Shown piece by piece: positions 1 to 12,093 of a stretch of DNA of 64,000 nucleotides. The stretch is from contig BDGG01000015.1 in the NCBI GenBank assembly GCA_001949185.1, positions 1,034,314-1,098,313 on the forward strand. The letters are read 5' to 3'. A program made the position numbers and the translations under genes. The notes below the pieces were generated by a model. The model worked only from the letters and a program-made list of their open reading frames with translations. It searched no databases and was not told where the DNA came from. The stretch comes from Ramazzottius varieornatus. Taxonomy: Eukaryota > Tardigrada > Eutardigrada > Parachela > Ramazzottiidae. Position 1 is the stretch's first letter. Each line of letters opens with the position of its first letter.

Positions 1-480
1 GGTTGTTCCGGAGTTGACGAAGCTTGTGACAAAGAAATAAATTTATATATAATCCTCTGATATAAACTGCCTGACTGTGGTATTTTACAAAACATAATTT
101 ATAATCTGACGAACTGCTTTCGCTGAAATCTCGCTTTGCTCCCGAGAGCAAAGCGAATCTTTTTTGTTTCGTCGTTTTCTTGCCAGAGGAATTTGGCTTC
201 AGCCTTCAGGAAGGGCATACTTTGGTCGGTCTTCGGGCTCTCGCCACACTCTGGGCAAAGATACTTTGCGTCCTGAATCGGCTGTTTTTGAGAAATTGTC
301 ACTCCTTAGTTAGACAAAGCTGAAGCTTGGTGCTCGTTCTTCCTTTCACTCTTATGTTCAAATTCAAACAAGCAGCTGCGGGGTTTCTTTCACCATGGAG
401 AAGATGCTATACCCCCTACACTGCATTCAGACCAGGTAAGAAATAAATTACGTTGCCTTGCTGCGATTCTATTGCGTAGA
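1..480. other. 3' flank of AHR, no gene seen
   Basis: This stretch lies downstream of the AHR stop codon on the minus strand. It is AT-rich over the first 110 bases. I see no exon with a recognisable protein. It probably holds AHR 3' UTR and the flank of a gene outside the window. Confidence 0.5.
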
Positions 481-3400
481 TCAGCCAGAACTTTCTAAGA
501 GAGTATTGGTAGTTTCAGATATGGAAAAGCCGTTGGGAATGGTGCAGTTGGCACCGGAAGATAGTCTTTGGCGTTCCACGCTATGAGAACGATTGTGCAG
601 CTCCTGCTGGAAAAGAAGCGGACTAAGAACGGCCTGAGACGATACAGGTACTGTGCATCTCACTGATGAGCATCAGAAGCTTACGTTGCCATTACTGTAG
701 GAAGAAGTTCCTGAAGAAGTGGCGGTGCCTACAGTTGGGTTGGACCTCAAGTCGCTCCAGTTTGACACCTTTAAAGCCAGCGAGTCAGTCTGCCTGGAGT
801 TGTTGTTCCAGACGACGACGCTCTGACGATGCTGTGACGAGTTGATCCAGCTGTTGCTCTTGCTTCCCGAGGCGAACAAGCTGCCGGAGTCAGGATAGGC
901 CGAGTACGTCATCGGTGCGGCACTGGAGAAGCCATTGGACACCGAGAAGCTGGGTTCTATCCTTCGGTAGTAAGTCTTCAAGTAATCACCTGTACAATCA
1001 GAAATTCCTTCACTTCTCCATTCTGTAGGTATAATGATTCTTCATATCTTCGTTACCTGTTGCAGGAAGAACCAAGGAGTCGTTATAGGCTGCGGCAGCT
1101 GCCGCCGCAGCGTAGATGTTGTAGCCCGACCGACCGGAAGTAGCGTCCAGGTAAGTGCCACTTCGATCGTCCGAGTGTCCATTAGTCCCATCCACCGTAC
1201 TCTGTGGGACAGGGGAATAGAAGGCGGTACTGCCGTAAGGTGTGGTGGAGGCCGTAGTGTATGGTAGCAAAGTACAGCACTGCTCTGTGCTGGGGAAGAG
1301 GTAGTTGCGGCTGTCGAGGAAGCTTGTGGTAGGACAGTAAGTGGGAAGCGTAGGAACGTCGTGGGAAGTGTGGTAGCCGTTGGTGGAAGGGTAATCTTGA
1401 CCGATGACGGCCCCATTGCGAAGTGTGGCGTTGTCGGAAGAGACGGACTTGCGCCGACGGGGTGGCGGGTTTACAAGGTAGGTGCTGGAGTGAGTACCGT
1501 TGCTGCCGTTGGTGTCACGAGTGGAAGTGGTGCCGGTAGAGGTATTGCGTTTCTTGAAAGCTTTGGCTTTGGAGCTGGGTGAGCTTTCATGGTCGAACAG
1601 AGATGAGGTGGACTTGTCGGAGAGGCCCACTGACAGTCCGCTGACGGCTTCGGGATCGAGGTCGCACAGCTTGGTGATGCTACCACGCTTTGACAGCAGC
1701 TCTTTGCCTTCTTCTTCCCTGAAATGAATACAAACTACCACATGGATAATAATGTTCGAAAATCAAACCAGCAAGTAATTTCAAAACTGACTTTTATATC
1801 AATTATTTTTGTAAATACTTGAAGTGAAGCGGAAGTGGAAAACTCGGTGAAGGGGCAACTTACGATAGAGGGCGATGGCTGGCGGAGACGTGATCGGGTT
1901 TGCCGTTTTTGGGGACAGCTTTCATGGTGGTCTGCAGCCATTGCCACGATTGGCTTGCCGCTGTTGCAGGTCCGGAAGATCCGTTTTTGCAACTTATCCG
2001 GTGAGCGTACACGACGCATGAACCTGTCTTTACAACTGTACAGACGAGAAATGGTGGTTAAAACATCCTTCAGGAGATCCTTCTTTTTTTCAGGTTCGGA
2101 ACAAAGAGGAGAGAGCTTACGTTCGTGATGCGCGCTGGCCAGATACTGAATGTCATCCGGATGGGAAAGATTGTAGAAAGACCGCAAAGAGGTATTGTTT
2201 TCTTCCGAAGTTATTGCCAGCAGAGCTTTTCCTCTAAAGTCGATGATATTAGCCGCCAAAATATAAGTTGAATGTTAGAACTAATGTTGACAGATAAATG
2301 ATATTATTCAGTTTTGGGACTAACTTGGGATCAAAGTTGAGGACCGTCAAGTCCAGCTTGAGTTTGCTGCGGAAAATGGCTTCCTTGGGAACATTTTCAG
2401 GCAAGGTGGGTGCTCCGATGGGTGTACAGATGGCCATGAGGCCGAGGGGATTGTCGCCCACCGAATGGACATTTTGCCCGTGAATTATCGATACTCGGCC
2501 CCGAATTTCAAGCCGCTGTGTACAATAGGCCAGATGAGTGAATAATCCTTATGTCTACTGTATTGTTTCCAGAAAGAGAGATGATGTGAAGAGCCACGCA
2601 CCAGAAAGCCGGAAGTGTTATCCAGAAGGCAGCGAAAACGCACGGTAAGACATCGCTCCAACAACTGAGCATCTGTAAGGAGGCCACGTTAGTTGACATC
2701 AATGAAACTCTGAGAAAATGTTGAACAATTGCTGTACCGGAAGAAAAGGGCGTGCCGTCATTCTGGGTTATGCCAGGCTGCAAAGCTGCATAACTCAGTG
2801 TCGACAATTGCTTCTGTAGCTCGGCTCGATCTTCCGAATGGATCAGTTCAAAGACGCTTTGGTGGATAACGTCAGACTAAAGTGACAGAGGAGTGCACAA
2901 CTTCCCCTTGTAATACGACTGCTGCGTTATAGGGTTGGAAATACCTGATGGAAGCCCAGGAACTCTTCGATGCTGTTGGAAGCGTAAAAGACCTCGCCTT
3001 GCGTGGTAAGGACCAGTACGAAGCCATTGAGCGCCTGCAAAGAAGCAAGGCAAGGCATTTGTATGGTGCTGTATTTACGTCGTGGTGATTAGTCAGAGTA
3101 ATCACTGGTTATTTTTCTGTTTAGGAAGAAAGAGCGAGGACGTAAATCACTTGGACGAAGAGAAGACCGTGAGACCGAGGCCCAATGAGGGGGAGTCTTG
3201 AAAAGAGACAAACCTTGAGGAGCGAGTCGTTGCGTGTCAGAGATGGATCGAGGGAGAAATGGTCGGAAGTAGTTTTAGTGACATGTTGATGTGGCAGTCC
3301 ATTGGGAGCCTCGTAGGAGCTATATGCATGCTCCCGTAATTGAATGGCTGCAACAAAGAGAGACAGTCCGCTAAATATACACTCCCAAACTCTATCCTTC

Positions 3401-5518
3401 CAAACGACTCCTACAGAATCGGCACGCCATCTTTCCCCATGCACGCACACTCTCCATTCATCAGGGCTTCACAAACTTCATCCTCCATTTTCAGAAGCTA
3501 CTTTCCTTCCTCCTAATCGGCTTTGACAGGCCGGTCAAATTCATCCGAGGAAAAATCATTCTGAGAAAATATTGCTTTCGTTGACCTTTCGAATCAATGG
3601 AAAACCTTTGTGAAATAGACGCGGATTTCTGGTGATGGTGGACTTAGGTTTGAGAGCAGCTGTGACGAGCAGATGATGAATGCAAGACTGCGTCATTTTA
3701 TGCTTAGAATTATTCAGGAGGCCGGAAGTCAAGTTGGCGCTATCAAAAGAGCAAGCTAACGTCGATCATGGCAAGGCTGTAATTTGAAGCTTGTAGCGTT
3801 AGTGTATCCACATTCTATACATGTATATAGTCCAACAACGACGGACCCGTAATTACGGGCCAATTATCCGTTGGCTTGTGTTGATCACAAAGATAGATTA
3901 ATCGTATATTCTGCGCTACGCCGCCGACAATGATGCATAAAGAAGCGATGATGGTTACGGGCGTAGGTTCGTTGATGCGTATACCGTCAAATATTAATTG
4001 AGATGTAGTCTAGATGGGGCACATTTGATATTGAAGGTGACAGCTGATGGAGAGCACTTCAGTTTGTACCTGACAGGAGAGTGTGTTGTGCCCAAGGCGG
4101 CATTATTAGGCAATGGGCATAGTACACTCACCTTGAAAGTAGCTCTTGATACGCAAATAGCTGACACCCAAGCGCAATATGGACAATTTATCCAATTTGG
4201 ACAAGATGTTGCTTTCAAAGGGCAGTAAGCTGGCCAGCCGTTCCAGCTCGTTGTTGAGGCGCTCGCGGTGACGCTTGCTGGGATTGCTCTTCAAGGAGGA
4301 GGAGGAGGAGGAGAATGTCCCGTGGCTATGGCCGCTGCTGTTAGGCCCACTTCCGTGTCCGTGGGCCAGGTGAACAGCACCCTCTTCCCCATTTTTCTGC
4401 GGCGATAGGCATCGGTTGTTTCCTCTGCAAAGAAGGAATGACCGGTAAGAATGCCGACCACATATCTTTGACATACCTGAATAAAAATAAAAATGACAAT
4501 AATAATAAAAATCTCTACATTGATTTCAAATAAAGTACAATTGTACCGTAGTCCTGATTTAAAGCGGCAGATCGAATCAATCATCTCGCCTCACCGACGA
4601 CCATTTTCTTGATAGAGCTATCTCTTTCCAAACTTTTGCTGAGATAAAATACAACAGCAGTAGATTTAACAGAGCCAACCTTTTTTGTTTATGTTTAATT
4701 TTCAAAATAGTACACCGCGAAAAAACGGGACTTGATGAGGTACATGAATACGCATCAATACTAAGGGAGGCTGACTGATGACCGCCAGCCGCTGTCGCAT
4801 CCGTATCCGTATCCGCGCTAATTCAGCGGCCGGTTCTTCTCGCGCTGATAGGCATCAACGTCGCTACTTCAGCAAGTTCTTACTGTACTCGTATCGATCC
4901 AAGTCGAGTGACCTTTAGCCGCATCTTCATGATACATTATCCACCAAACTATCTTTGGGAACAACATTTCAGATGGATGAGCCTAAGAATATTTATGTCG
5001 AAAAACTTCCGTGCTAAACCTGGACGGTATTGGTGTATCATGCATCATGTGTTACTAATTTTGCGTGCGGAGACTGGGGCTGAGCGTTATTTAGCGTTTA
5101 CACTTGACACTCTGGCCGAAAACGGATATGGGGCGTTCAACAAAATAAAGGGCATGGCGTGCTGCACGATATATATACCCGGGGAAGAGAATGGTGTTTT
5201 GAGCCAGACATGCAAAGTGTTGATAGTTTAATGAGCGAGCGAGCGAGTCTTCGAGTTTTACAGAACGCGATATATATTTGAGGTAGAGCAGGCTAGATGA
5301 ACTTAGTGGAGGTATACCGTGACCGGCCAGGCAGCCATGACTAAGGGAAATTGCGGCAGGCCCATGGTGGTTCCCCACCATCGAACGCTAGGCTACATGC
5401 AACCACGTGCCGTGCTCCGACATCATTAATTACTGTAACGTGTTGCAGGCAAGAATAGCACTTGAAATAAATTAACTTACCCTTTTAAAGAACGCCGTCG
5501 ACGCTTCGTCGCATACAT
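481..5518 (-). CDS. AHR: Aryl hydrocarbon receptor (spineless/AHR family), 12 exons
   Basis: Ligand-linked bHLH-PAS transcription factor; family members pair with ARNT in the nucleus. Exons run 5518-5481, 4424-4132, 3347-3214, 3034-2945, 2876-2738, 2672-2602, 2515-2335, 2233-2121, 2033-1864, 1718-1057, 989-685 and 633-481. All joins are GT..AG and phases agree, giving 2349 nt (782 aa). The first exon encodes [12 protein letters not shown], the typical AHR start. The bHLH carries [22 protein letters not shown] includes [20 protein letters not shown] and [24 protein letters not shown] includes [19 protein letters not shown]. The C-terminal third is Ser/Asn/Thr-rich with an eight-Ala run and lacks the Gln-rich region of vertebrate AHR, so it is closer to invertebrate proteins. 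The first intron is about 1.06 kb; most others are under 250 bp. Identity is firm; the last two exons are least certain because they are low in complexity. Confidence 0.93.
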
Positions 5519-7934
5519 GTTGCAGTGCGCCGATCAGATCAGATATGTAGAGCCCCGTAGTAAAGAGTGAATTCCTGCGTGCCGATGATGGCCAACACGC
5601 AACCTGTACCGCCGTCCGTCATATACGCCAAACAAGACAGTCAAGTCTGCTGTAATTAAATCACTCTTGCAATATCCTGGAATAATCCAAGATAATCAAA
5701 ATGTCTTCGACGACCCCGATCGACGAAAGCCTAGGATAACAATTCAACAGACTTTTGCTTCTGGATTTGTACAGAACAAAATAGTCAGGAGCCAACGAGG
5801 AAAATAGGCTATAGTTGCAGATGTTGTGGAGTGAACGATCCACCTGCCAGCGGAAGAACTTTTGGACGGACTTCGTAAAGCCAGCGTCCGAGATGGCGGC
5901 TTTAGGCCGAGAAGCAGGTGAAGTCCTTCCGCGTCATTTGCATTTTGCTCGGGTTTCAGTAGGAATAATCTGTCAACATCTCTGCACCGTCAGCTGTTGA
6001 GTTCCGTTGCGTGCCATGCTGCACGACCTCACAAAAGGTCATTTACGTCAAGTAATATCGATAATTTCCTCCCTGGCAGATTGAACCTACATCGGTAACA
6101 TCACCGCACGCACAGCTCCCAATACGACCAAACAGCAACATCAAATTCCGAAATCGTTTAGTGAAGTTTCAAAAGACGCTAAGAAATTTTTTGAAGGGTT
6201 GGTCGTTGAGGAAGAGAGTGTTGTTTGGTATGAGGCTGTGTTTGTATCGTGGACTTGTGATGTACGGGAAGAAGGAAGACTATGAGGAGGGAGATGTGGC
6301 TGGGGATGGCCGGGTTGGTCGATCGTCCGCAGCTGAGCTGGCCCAATTCTTGTTGGATGATGTATACATAGGGTTGCTTCTGCTCCTGCTCTTGCTTCTG
6401 CTGCTGCTGCTGCACTCCGTGGAATTAATTGACGACACCGTGAGGCTCCCAAGCAGCAGCCAGCGATCAATGATGGCGGGGAAGAGAAATGGCACAACAA
6501 GGCATGATTTTAGTGGAGAGTAATGATGGGAGAGGAAGCTGTGGAGAGGACCGAGGGGCTCCCATCTATACCCACGCTGTAATGTCACCAAGGCAGCTTG
6601 AGGATCGGCCTACCAGTCACGCAAACCTCTCCACTACAGCCAGCACAACTAGCTCTTTCTTTGGCAGAATTAATCATAGGAACAGATGAATCTTCTCAGA
6701 CAGTCCCACATGACTAGTTCCCTACTCTCGGGAACCATCAGCCTTGATCAAAAAGTCTTACCAGGAAGTCCGTGGGAAAAGAAAACGAGCCACGCCTGTT
6801 CACCGGCACACGAAAATTCCCCGAAAATAAACTAACGACACTGTTTACCGACATTAAAAAATTATCTACGAAAGATGGGAATCCCAGGAAAATTGCGCAG
6901 AAAAGAAAGTTCCTGATGTAAAGTGTTTTCTGTCGGTTTGGAGAGCTCAGTTAACGTTAAAGAGTTCAATTAGTACAGATGAAGTCAAAGAAATTAAGCG
7001 CCATCATTTCAATGTTGGACACGATAGCGTGGCTACGGATGGGAGGTGTTGCGATGGAGGCAGGTAGAGAGCAAGGTGGTCTTGCTGCACAGGATGAGCT
7101 AATTTCCGGCCATTGAAGATAATGGGCCGCGCGTGCATGGCAGAACCCAAATAGCAGCTTGGCCGTCTTCGTCCGACCAGCCGCCATCATTTTAAACGAC
7201 TGCTCTTTGTGCCGCTTCACCACTCAACACAATCGCTGCTCCCAAATCTGCAATGAGCTTTTCTTGAAAGTAAAATTGATCAAGTCTGAATTACATTACG
7301 TGGACGCCTACCCAAAGATTTGCAGAACTCAAAAGAGCTTTGTTTTTTAATTTTCTTTCACCTTTTGAATTGCTTGGTTTCACCATCGCTAAAACAGGAA
7401 GACGTTCTTTTTGTCATCCCATTAGCGGGATGAGCTTTGACCGTAGGAAACGATAGAGTACGAAGCCGCTAATTAAGGCAGGTAAATTGACGGGCGTTGT
7501 TTTGGCGTAGCCGCGAAAAGGGCGTCACCTGTCCGTTTTGCCCCTAATCAGCCATGTCATTCCTCGTTGAACAAAATACAATCGCACATCTTTTCTATAA
7601 TTACAACATCTTACTCTGACGGATAAGGAGGTGTCAAGATAACGCAAACTAAGAGGTCATCCGTCGCCACTAAGCACCGCTCTAACCTTTGAAGGTCATT
7701 CATAAAAAGCGGCAAATCAGTGCTGAAACACACGGCAAAGCTCGCCATGACATAAAATTTATAAGTTCCGAAATGGAAAGAGTGACAATGAAGACCGGAA
7801 AAGAAGCGTAAAATTCCAAAAGGTGAAATGTCAAAGGGAGAAACAACGTAAGTGTACTAGGGAAATAAGACATGACTGTTCTCTGCATAATCTTCAGATT
7901 AGAGTGGGAATATTGAGAATGTACGAAGGTGATA
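5519..7934. other. Intergenic / AHR upstream region
   Basis: No recognisable exon was found between the AHR start and the NCOA4 stop. It holds a CTG/CAG-rich stretch near 6376-6413 and short ORFs with no family resemblance. It presumably contains the AHR promoter and 5' UTR and the 3' UTR of NCOA4. Confidence 0.45.
6376..6413. repeat. Imperfect CTG/CAG triplet tract
   Basis: Interrupted run of CTG/CTC/CTT triplets ending in a pure CTG stretch. It reads as poly-Leu on plus and poly-Gln on minus, but neither ORF around it looks like a real protein. Confidence 0.6.
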
Positions 7935-10099
7935 TTATGCGATGGGTTTCTGGACGAGCCACGAGTCAAGGCTTTTCTTGTGGCACGGATGGAAGAGGGC
8001 GCCAGCCCCACCGCACACTTGCCAGTGCAATCCACTGGCGGGTGGCGACACAAGGTCCTGGCAGGCGCCCATGCAGCAATCAGTCAGTGTTGGACAGGAG
8101 GTCCAACTGATGGCTCCACCTGTCGTCGAGCTATCTTTCAACCACATCCGCAGGTCCTCCCGTAGTCCCTCATCCCGGCTATCCATCGACACTTCACTCA
8201 TGCGGTCAAGCATGTCTGAAGGGACTGTCAGTGGTTTCGTCCAGGTGAAGCTGGAGCTCTTGGACAGCACTTCGAAATCGTCACCACACTGACTGGCACT
8301 GCAGCGGGAGGAGCCAACTTCCGAGCCGCACCAACTAGAAGTATGGTCAGGCAGGCTGGTGCTTGGAGGGGCCAAGGAGACGTATGAATGGACAGATTCA
8401 GAGGGAGGAAGCCAGTCTTCGCAGCGCTTGGACAGAGTGAAGAAGTAGCTGAGGCAGTGTTTGCTACCAGCGTTGTCAGCCGAAGAACCACCACAGCATT
8501 CTTTCAAGGACTGGCAAGGTTGTTGGGCTCGACAAACCTCGGCCACCTGAAGCACAAGATGCGCTATACAATGCCCTGCCCATGTTTTATTTCATCTTTT
8601 TTGACCATGTTGTCAGGCTTACCGATGGCAACTGGACAACGTCGGGCACTCGCATCAGCCAAGTCTGTAGGTCACTGTCGACCGGCCTGCTCTTTGCATT
8701 AGGCGCAGCATTCGTCTCACCCACCTGCATGCACTGGACCTTATGGGCATTTTCGATCTCCAGGTTGGCACCAACATGTCCACCTCCTTTCATTTGACCA
8801 GCGCAAGCCTGTACAGCAAGATCAGTCATAGTTGAAGAAAGTAAAAGTAAAAGCCCAGTCCGCAAATGAGTTGCAGGGGTACCTGTCCACAAGCCTTGAC
8901 GGAAGGGGGCCGGGCTTGGACATCACTGGTGACATCCGTGGCGGAAGCCTTTAGCCAGCATTCAGCCTTCATGGCCCGAATGGCGTTGAAATGCTGAGAG
9001 ATGCCGTTTCCGGCCTGGTCCTCTTCTACCGTTTGGGTTGTCGAAGTAGCAAGCGATCTGTTGGAAGTGGACTGTGCTATCGACGACAGCCCATTAAAGT
9101 CATGGCGCACCTCATCGGGCTCCTCCGAATGCTCCAAAGCAGATGGTGACTGCAGCCAGCGACTCCACTACAACCATATCCAAAAGAACGACGTAAGAGA
9201 TATGAAACGCCAAATGATTGGCCAGAATAAGCCCAGAATGCTCCAAGATAATGTGGAAGCGGGACGGTAAATGAAGCTTAATTGTCCCAGCAGAGCTGCA
9301 TAGTCTTAGCTGACTAGGGGCAAACCTTTCTTCAATTTCTCTTGCCCTGTAAAGAAGGTTCCACCAACCTTGGAAACTGTCTTGCCTCGGTTGGACATAT
9401 CCCTGGTCTCCACAAAGACTTGACCACAGCTGTCAATGACACTGCGCAAAGCAGTCTGCCCCTTCTCCTCGAAGCCCACCACAGGCGTCACCTTCATGTC
9501 ATTTTCCATGGCCGTCGTCCTGCAAAGCCCCAATTGTATAGCGATATGTTAGACGAAAAGCTGCCTAGTTCACTCACATGTCACGAAGCAATGCTTCGAT
9601 GTGATGGCGCACGTCCCGTGGGGCAGCAACGTTGGCACTTGCTTCGTTGTCCAGCAATTCCACCGATTCCTTCAGGCTTCGCAGGGCGGACAAGGCGTCA
9701 ATAAGGCTGGTGTGTGAGCGCGATAGATGCGACTCCAGAGCGTGGTCCACGTTGCGCATCAGCGTCGTTTCGCGTTCTCGCAACCATTCGATGTATGCAC
9801 CAAAGGTTGCTTTGATCTTGTCTTTCACCTATCGAGGCCCAGTTCACAACTTGTCTGAAGGATCAGATATGGGCAAGAAAGGAGCACATGACAGCTTACC
9901 TCCTCGGCGTTACGCATCAGCTGTTGATGCTTCTGGCTGATAATACACTCCACCGTCTGCAGGCTTTCGTCGTGAACTTGGTGGAAAGCTTCCATATTCA
10001 TTCCTTCCTGCCAGGGATCCGTCTGTACTCTGCGTGGAGAAGTTTGTGCCGCCCACTTGCAGCTCCCAGACCTTTTGGCTTCCCCAAACGTCTCACAAC
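7935..10099 (-). CDS. NCOA4: NCOA4-like ferritinophagy receptor, 5' end unresolved
   Basis: In vertebrates NCOA4 carries ferritin to autophagosomes for iron release. Exons found: 10099-9900, 9828-9578, 9519-9369, 9149-8883, 8808-8623 and 8546-7935, with consistent phases (about 555 aa; human about 614). The N-terminal coiled coil includes KIKATFGAYIEWLRERETTL, matching the ARA70 region of the family. TPVVGFEEKGQTALRSVI follows at the place where NCOA4 has its FEAD-type segment. Further on is a Cys cluster, VCRAQQPCQSLKECC, resembling the iron-sensing cysteine region of NCOA4. Four Trp-Leu motifs follow the family pattern: QTWLMRVP, EDWLPPS, RMWLKDSS and DSWLVQKPIA, the last ending the protein as in the human sequence. 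The first coding exon is unclear: translation could begin at the ATG at 10001, or an upstream exon may exist because the acceptor at 10100 gives an open phase. Confidence 0.8.
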
Positions 10100-11613
10100 C
10101 TAAAGAGAGGTCCGTAAAATGTTTTCCAGAACTTCCACTAGCGCAGTAGGATAGAGTTCAAAGTATGCAGCTAATCTAGACGATATCGATCGATGTCAAC
10201 TAGATTATACTGTGTAGATGAAGGCAAAAAGTGAAGCGACTGGATTCCCCCGCAGCTGCTTTCTCTTTGTGTGCTTCGCGCATACAGCAGAGTAACTATT
10301 AAGTACCATGTACTGTCATGTTGTTATATCATCGGTATGTGTGTTCGTACATCTTACGTAAGGGCATGAAATTTCCGCCCACTTTCCATGATCTGAAGCC
10401 TGTAGGATTCGTACAAGCTCAGCTAAGCATGGTCGAGCTAGAAATGGTACAAAATACGGCCGGATCGAGGAGGTGTTCGCAGAGAAGTTGGGGATTGGTG
10501 AACCACGGCAAGGCAGAATCTTATTCGAGATAGAACCGCGGACCGAAAACAGTTCGACATGCATACACGATTCGAACTGTCACTCACAATCTTAGAAATC
10601 AGAAAGAATCTGATAAATGCTACATCTGAAAAATATCACAGATCTAGTGCACATACAGGTAAACAGAAAAAGTGCTTCATGGAAGCGTCAAACAAAACAA
10701 CTGGGGACATATTCGGGGAATGTCTAGCGGCGTCATGTAAAAGGACAAGGTCAAAAATGGAACCGAAAGGTCTCTGACAAAAGCACACCACAGAGAACAA
10801 TTAAGCATGGAAACCCAAGCGGTCACGTCCACCTAGACTATCTTAACGAGCTGTCGAGCGAATGTACTGAAAGAGCGAAAGTGCGAGCTTCAGGTCAGAA
10901 GGGTTCACGGTTGGCCTCGCATCCATGCGCACAGGAAGTGTAGATAATCTGCTCCGACGTACAGCAGTGTTGAAGCACCTAAACAAAACGACCGATGTAA
11001 CAACTAGTTAATACTGATGACAGATCAAAGCCAACGAAGGGTGATTACAGCTGGCAGCCAGGAGTAGTTTCGCGGCAGGATGGAACCTCGAGACGTTGTT
11101 CCCCAGTGTCGACCATAGTAAGAGCGAACCTATAAAAGAGGGAAGCGATTAGTTTGTCGCTGGTCAGGACCGGTTGTTAGATCTCAGCGAGACTAGCAGG
11201 TTTTAAGCTAAGTTGTGGATCGCAAGAGGAAGAAGAGCATACCGAAGTTAAAGACAACACTGCCGAAGACGCTGTACATCAGTCGGTTATAAACAGCAGC
11301 AAAACAAACGGGCGGCGAATTGTAAATATACAGCCCTGCAATGCAAACTCCGTTAGTATAAAAAGCCTGTTTATTATTTTTCATGCATCGCCGAATGATG
11401 GATTAGTTTGAAGGCAGGCAATAGACAATCATGAAGAAGGAAGAATGAAGGAAGCATTCGTCCGCTTACCGATGCCAATGTGCGATGTGTACAGCAAACT
11501 ATTCACTATCCACAAATTATGGTCCCCGAAAAACCTGAAAGAACAGAACAGACATGTCGATTTTGGGCTACGTAAGGCGACAACGCAAAGCCTAGCGATT
11601 ATTTTACGACGTG
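10100..11613. other. No gene recognised
   Basis: The upstream NCOA4 exon or promoter should lie here. The stretch has many stops in all frames and no exon that I could tie to a family. Confidence 0.4.
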
Positions 11614-12093
11614 TTACCGTGGTGTGAATATGGCTTTATGGACGAGGTGTAGACTGAGCGCTTCATAGCTGCACACTCCGACAAAGGGGGTGTATACCCT
11701 CACTATATTGCTCATACTGGGTACGGGGAACCTAAAGCCACGGCGCTTCTTCCTGGAGGGACTTCTACTGTAGACTTTGAAGCCAGGAAGGCGTTCTGGA
11801 ACTTTACAAAGCTCGTCAATCTCCTGCAAAAGTTCGAGACTCGACTGTGGCCGGTCCTGCCACCGGAAGGGCTTGCCATTGAAGCTGCTCTTGTACGGGC
11901 CAGAGTTGGACGATGTCAATAGTCCGGAGTCGCGTCTGGATCTTGCATGTCCGTTGACGTTGGTGAATACTTCGGGCAAGTCCAGCTCCCTTTCCGTCGT
12001 GGCGCACAAACTCTGTACGGATGCAGACTTCATCTCGGCAACTTCGTCGGCTTCACCGGGGCATGTATCTGTCCGCGCGTGTTCGTGAGGCAC
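11614..12093 (-). CDS. Unidentified exon-like ORF
   Basis: Open frame of 159 codons on the minus strand. The protein is hydrophilic, with a Leu/Glu-rich stretch (SSLELLQEIDELCKVPERLP) followed by a basic patch (RSPSRKKRRGFRFPVP). A good donor (ATA|GTGAGG) lies at about 11704, so the true exon may run from somewhere near 12093 to 11704 and the tail beyond it would be intron. I do not recognise the family. It could be a 5' exon of NCOA4 (same strand, 1.6 kb upstream) or part of a separate small gene. Composition looks coding, but nothing confirms it. Confidence 0.35.
   Translation of the reverse strand: MPHEHARTDTCPGEADEVAEMKSASVQSLCATTERELDLPEVFTNVNGHARSRRDSGLLTSSNSGPYKSSFNGKPFRWQDRPQSSLELLQEIDELCKVPERLPGFKVYSRSPSRKKRRGFRFPVPSMSNIVRVYTPFVGVCSYEALSLHLVHKAIFTPR

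Noticed and set aside
3721-3740. Recurrent CCGGAAGTCAAGTT word (also near 39841)
   Set aside because: The shared word is only 14 nt and flanks do not align, so it is more likely ETS-like sites or chance than a repeat family.
6141-6591. Overlapping Leu-rich and Gln-rich ORFs on both strands
   Set aside because: They are produced by the CTG/CAG-rich tract; no splice context or family match supports a gene.
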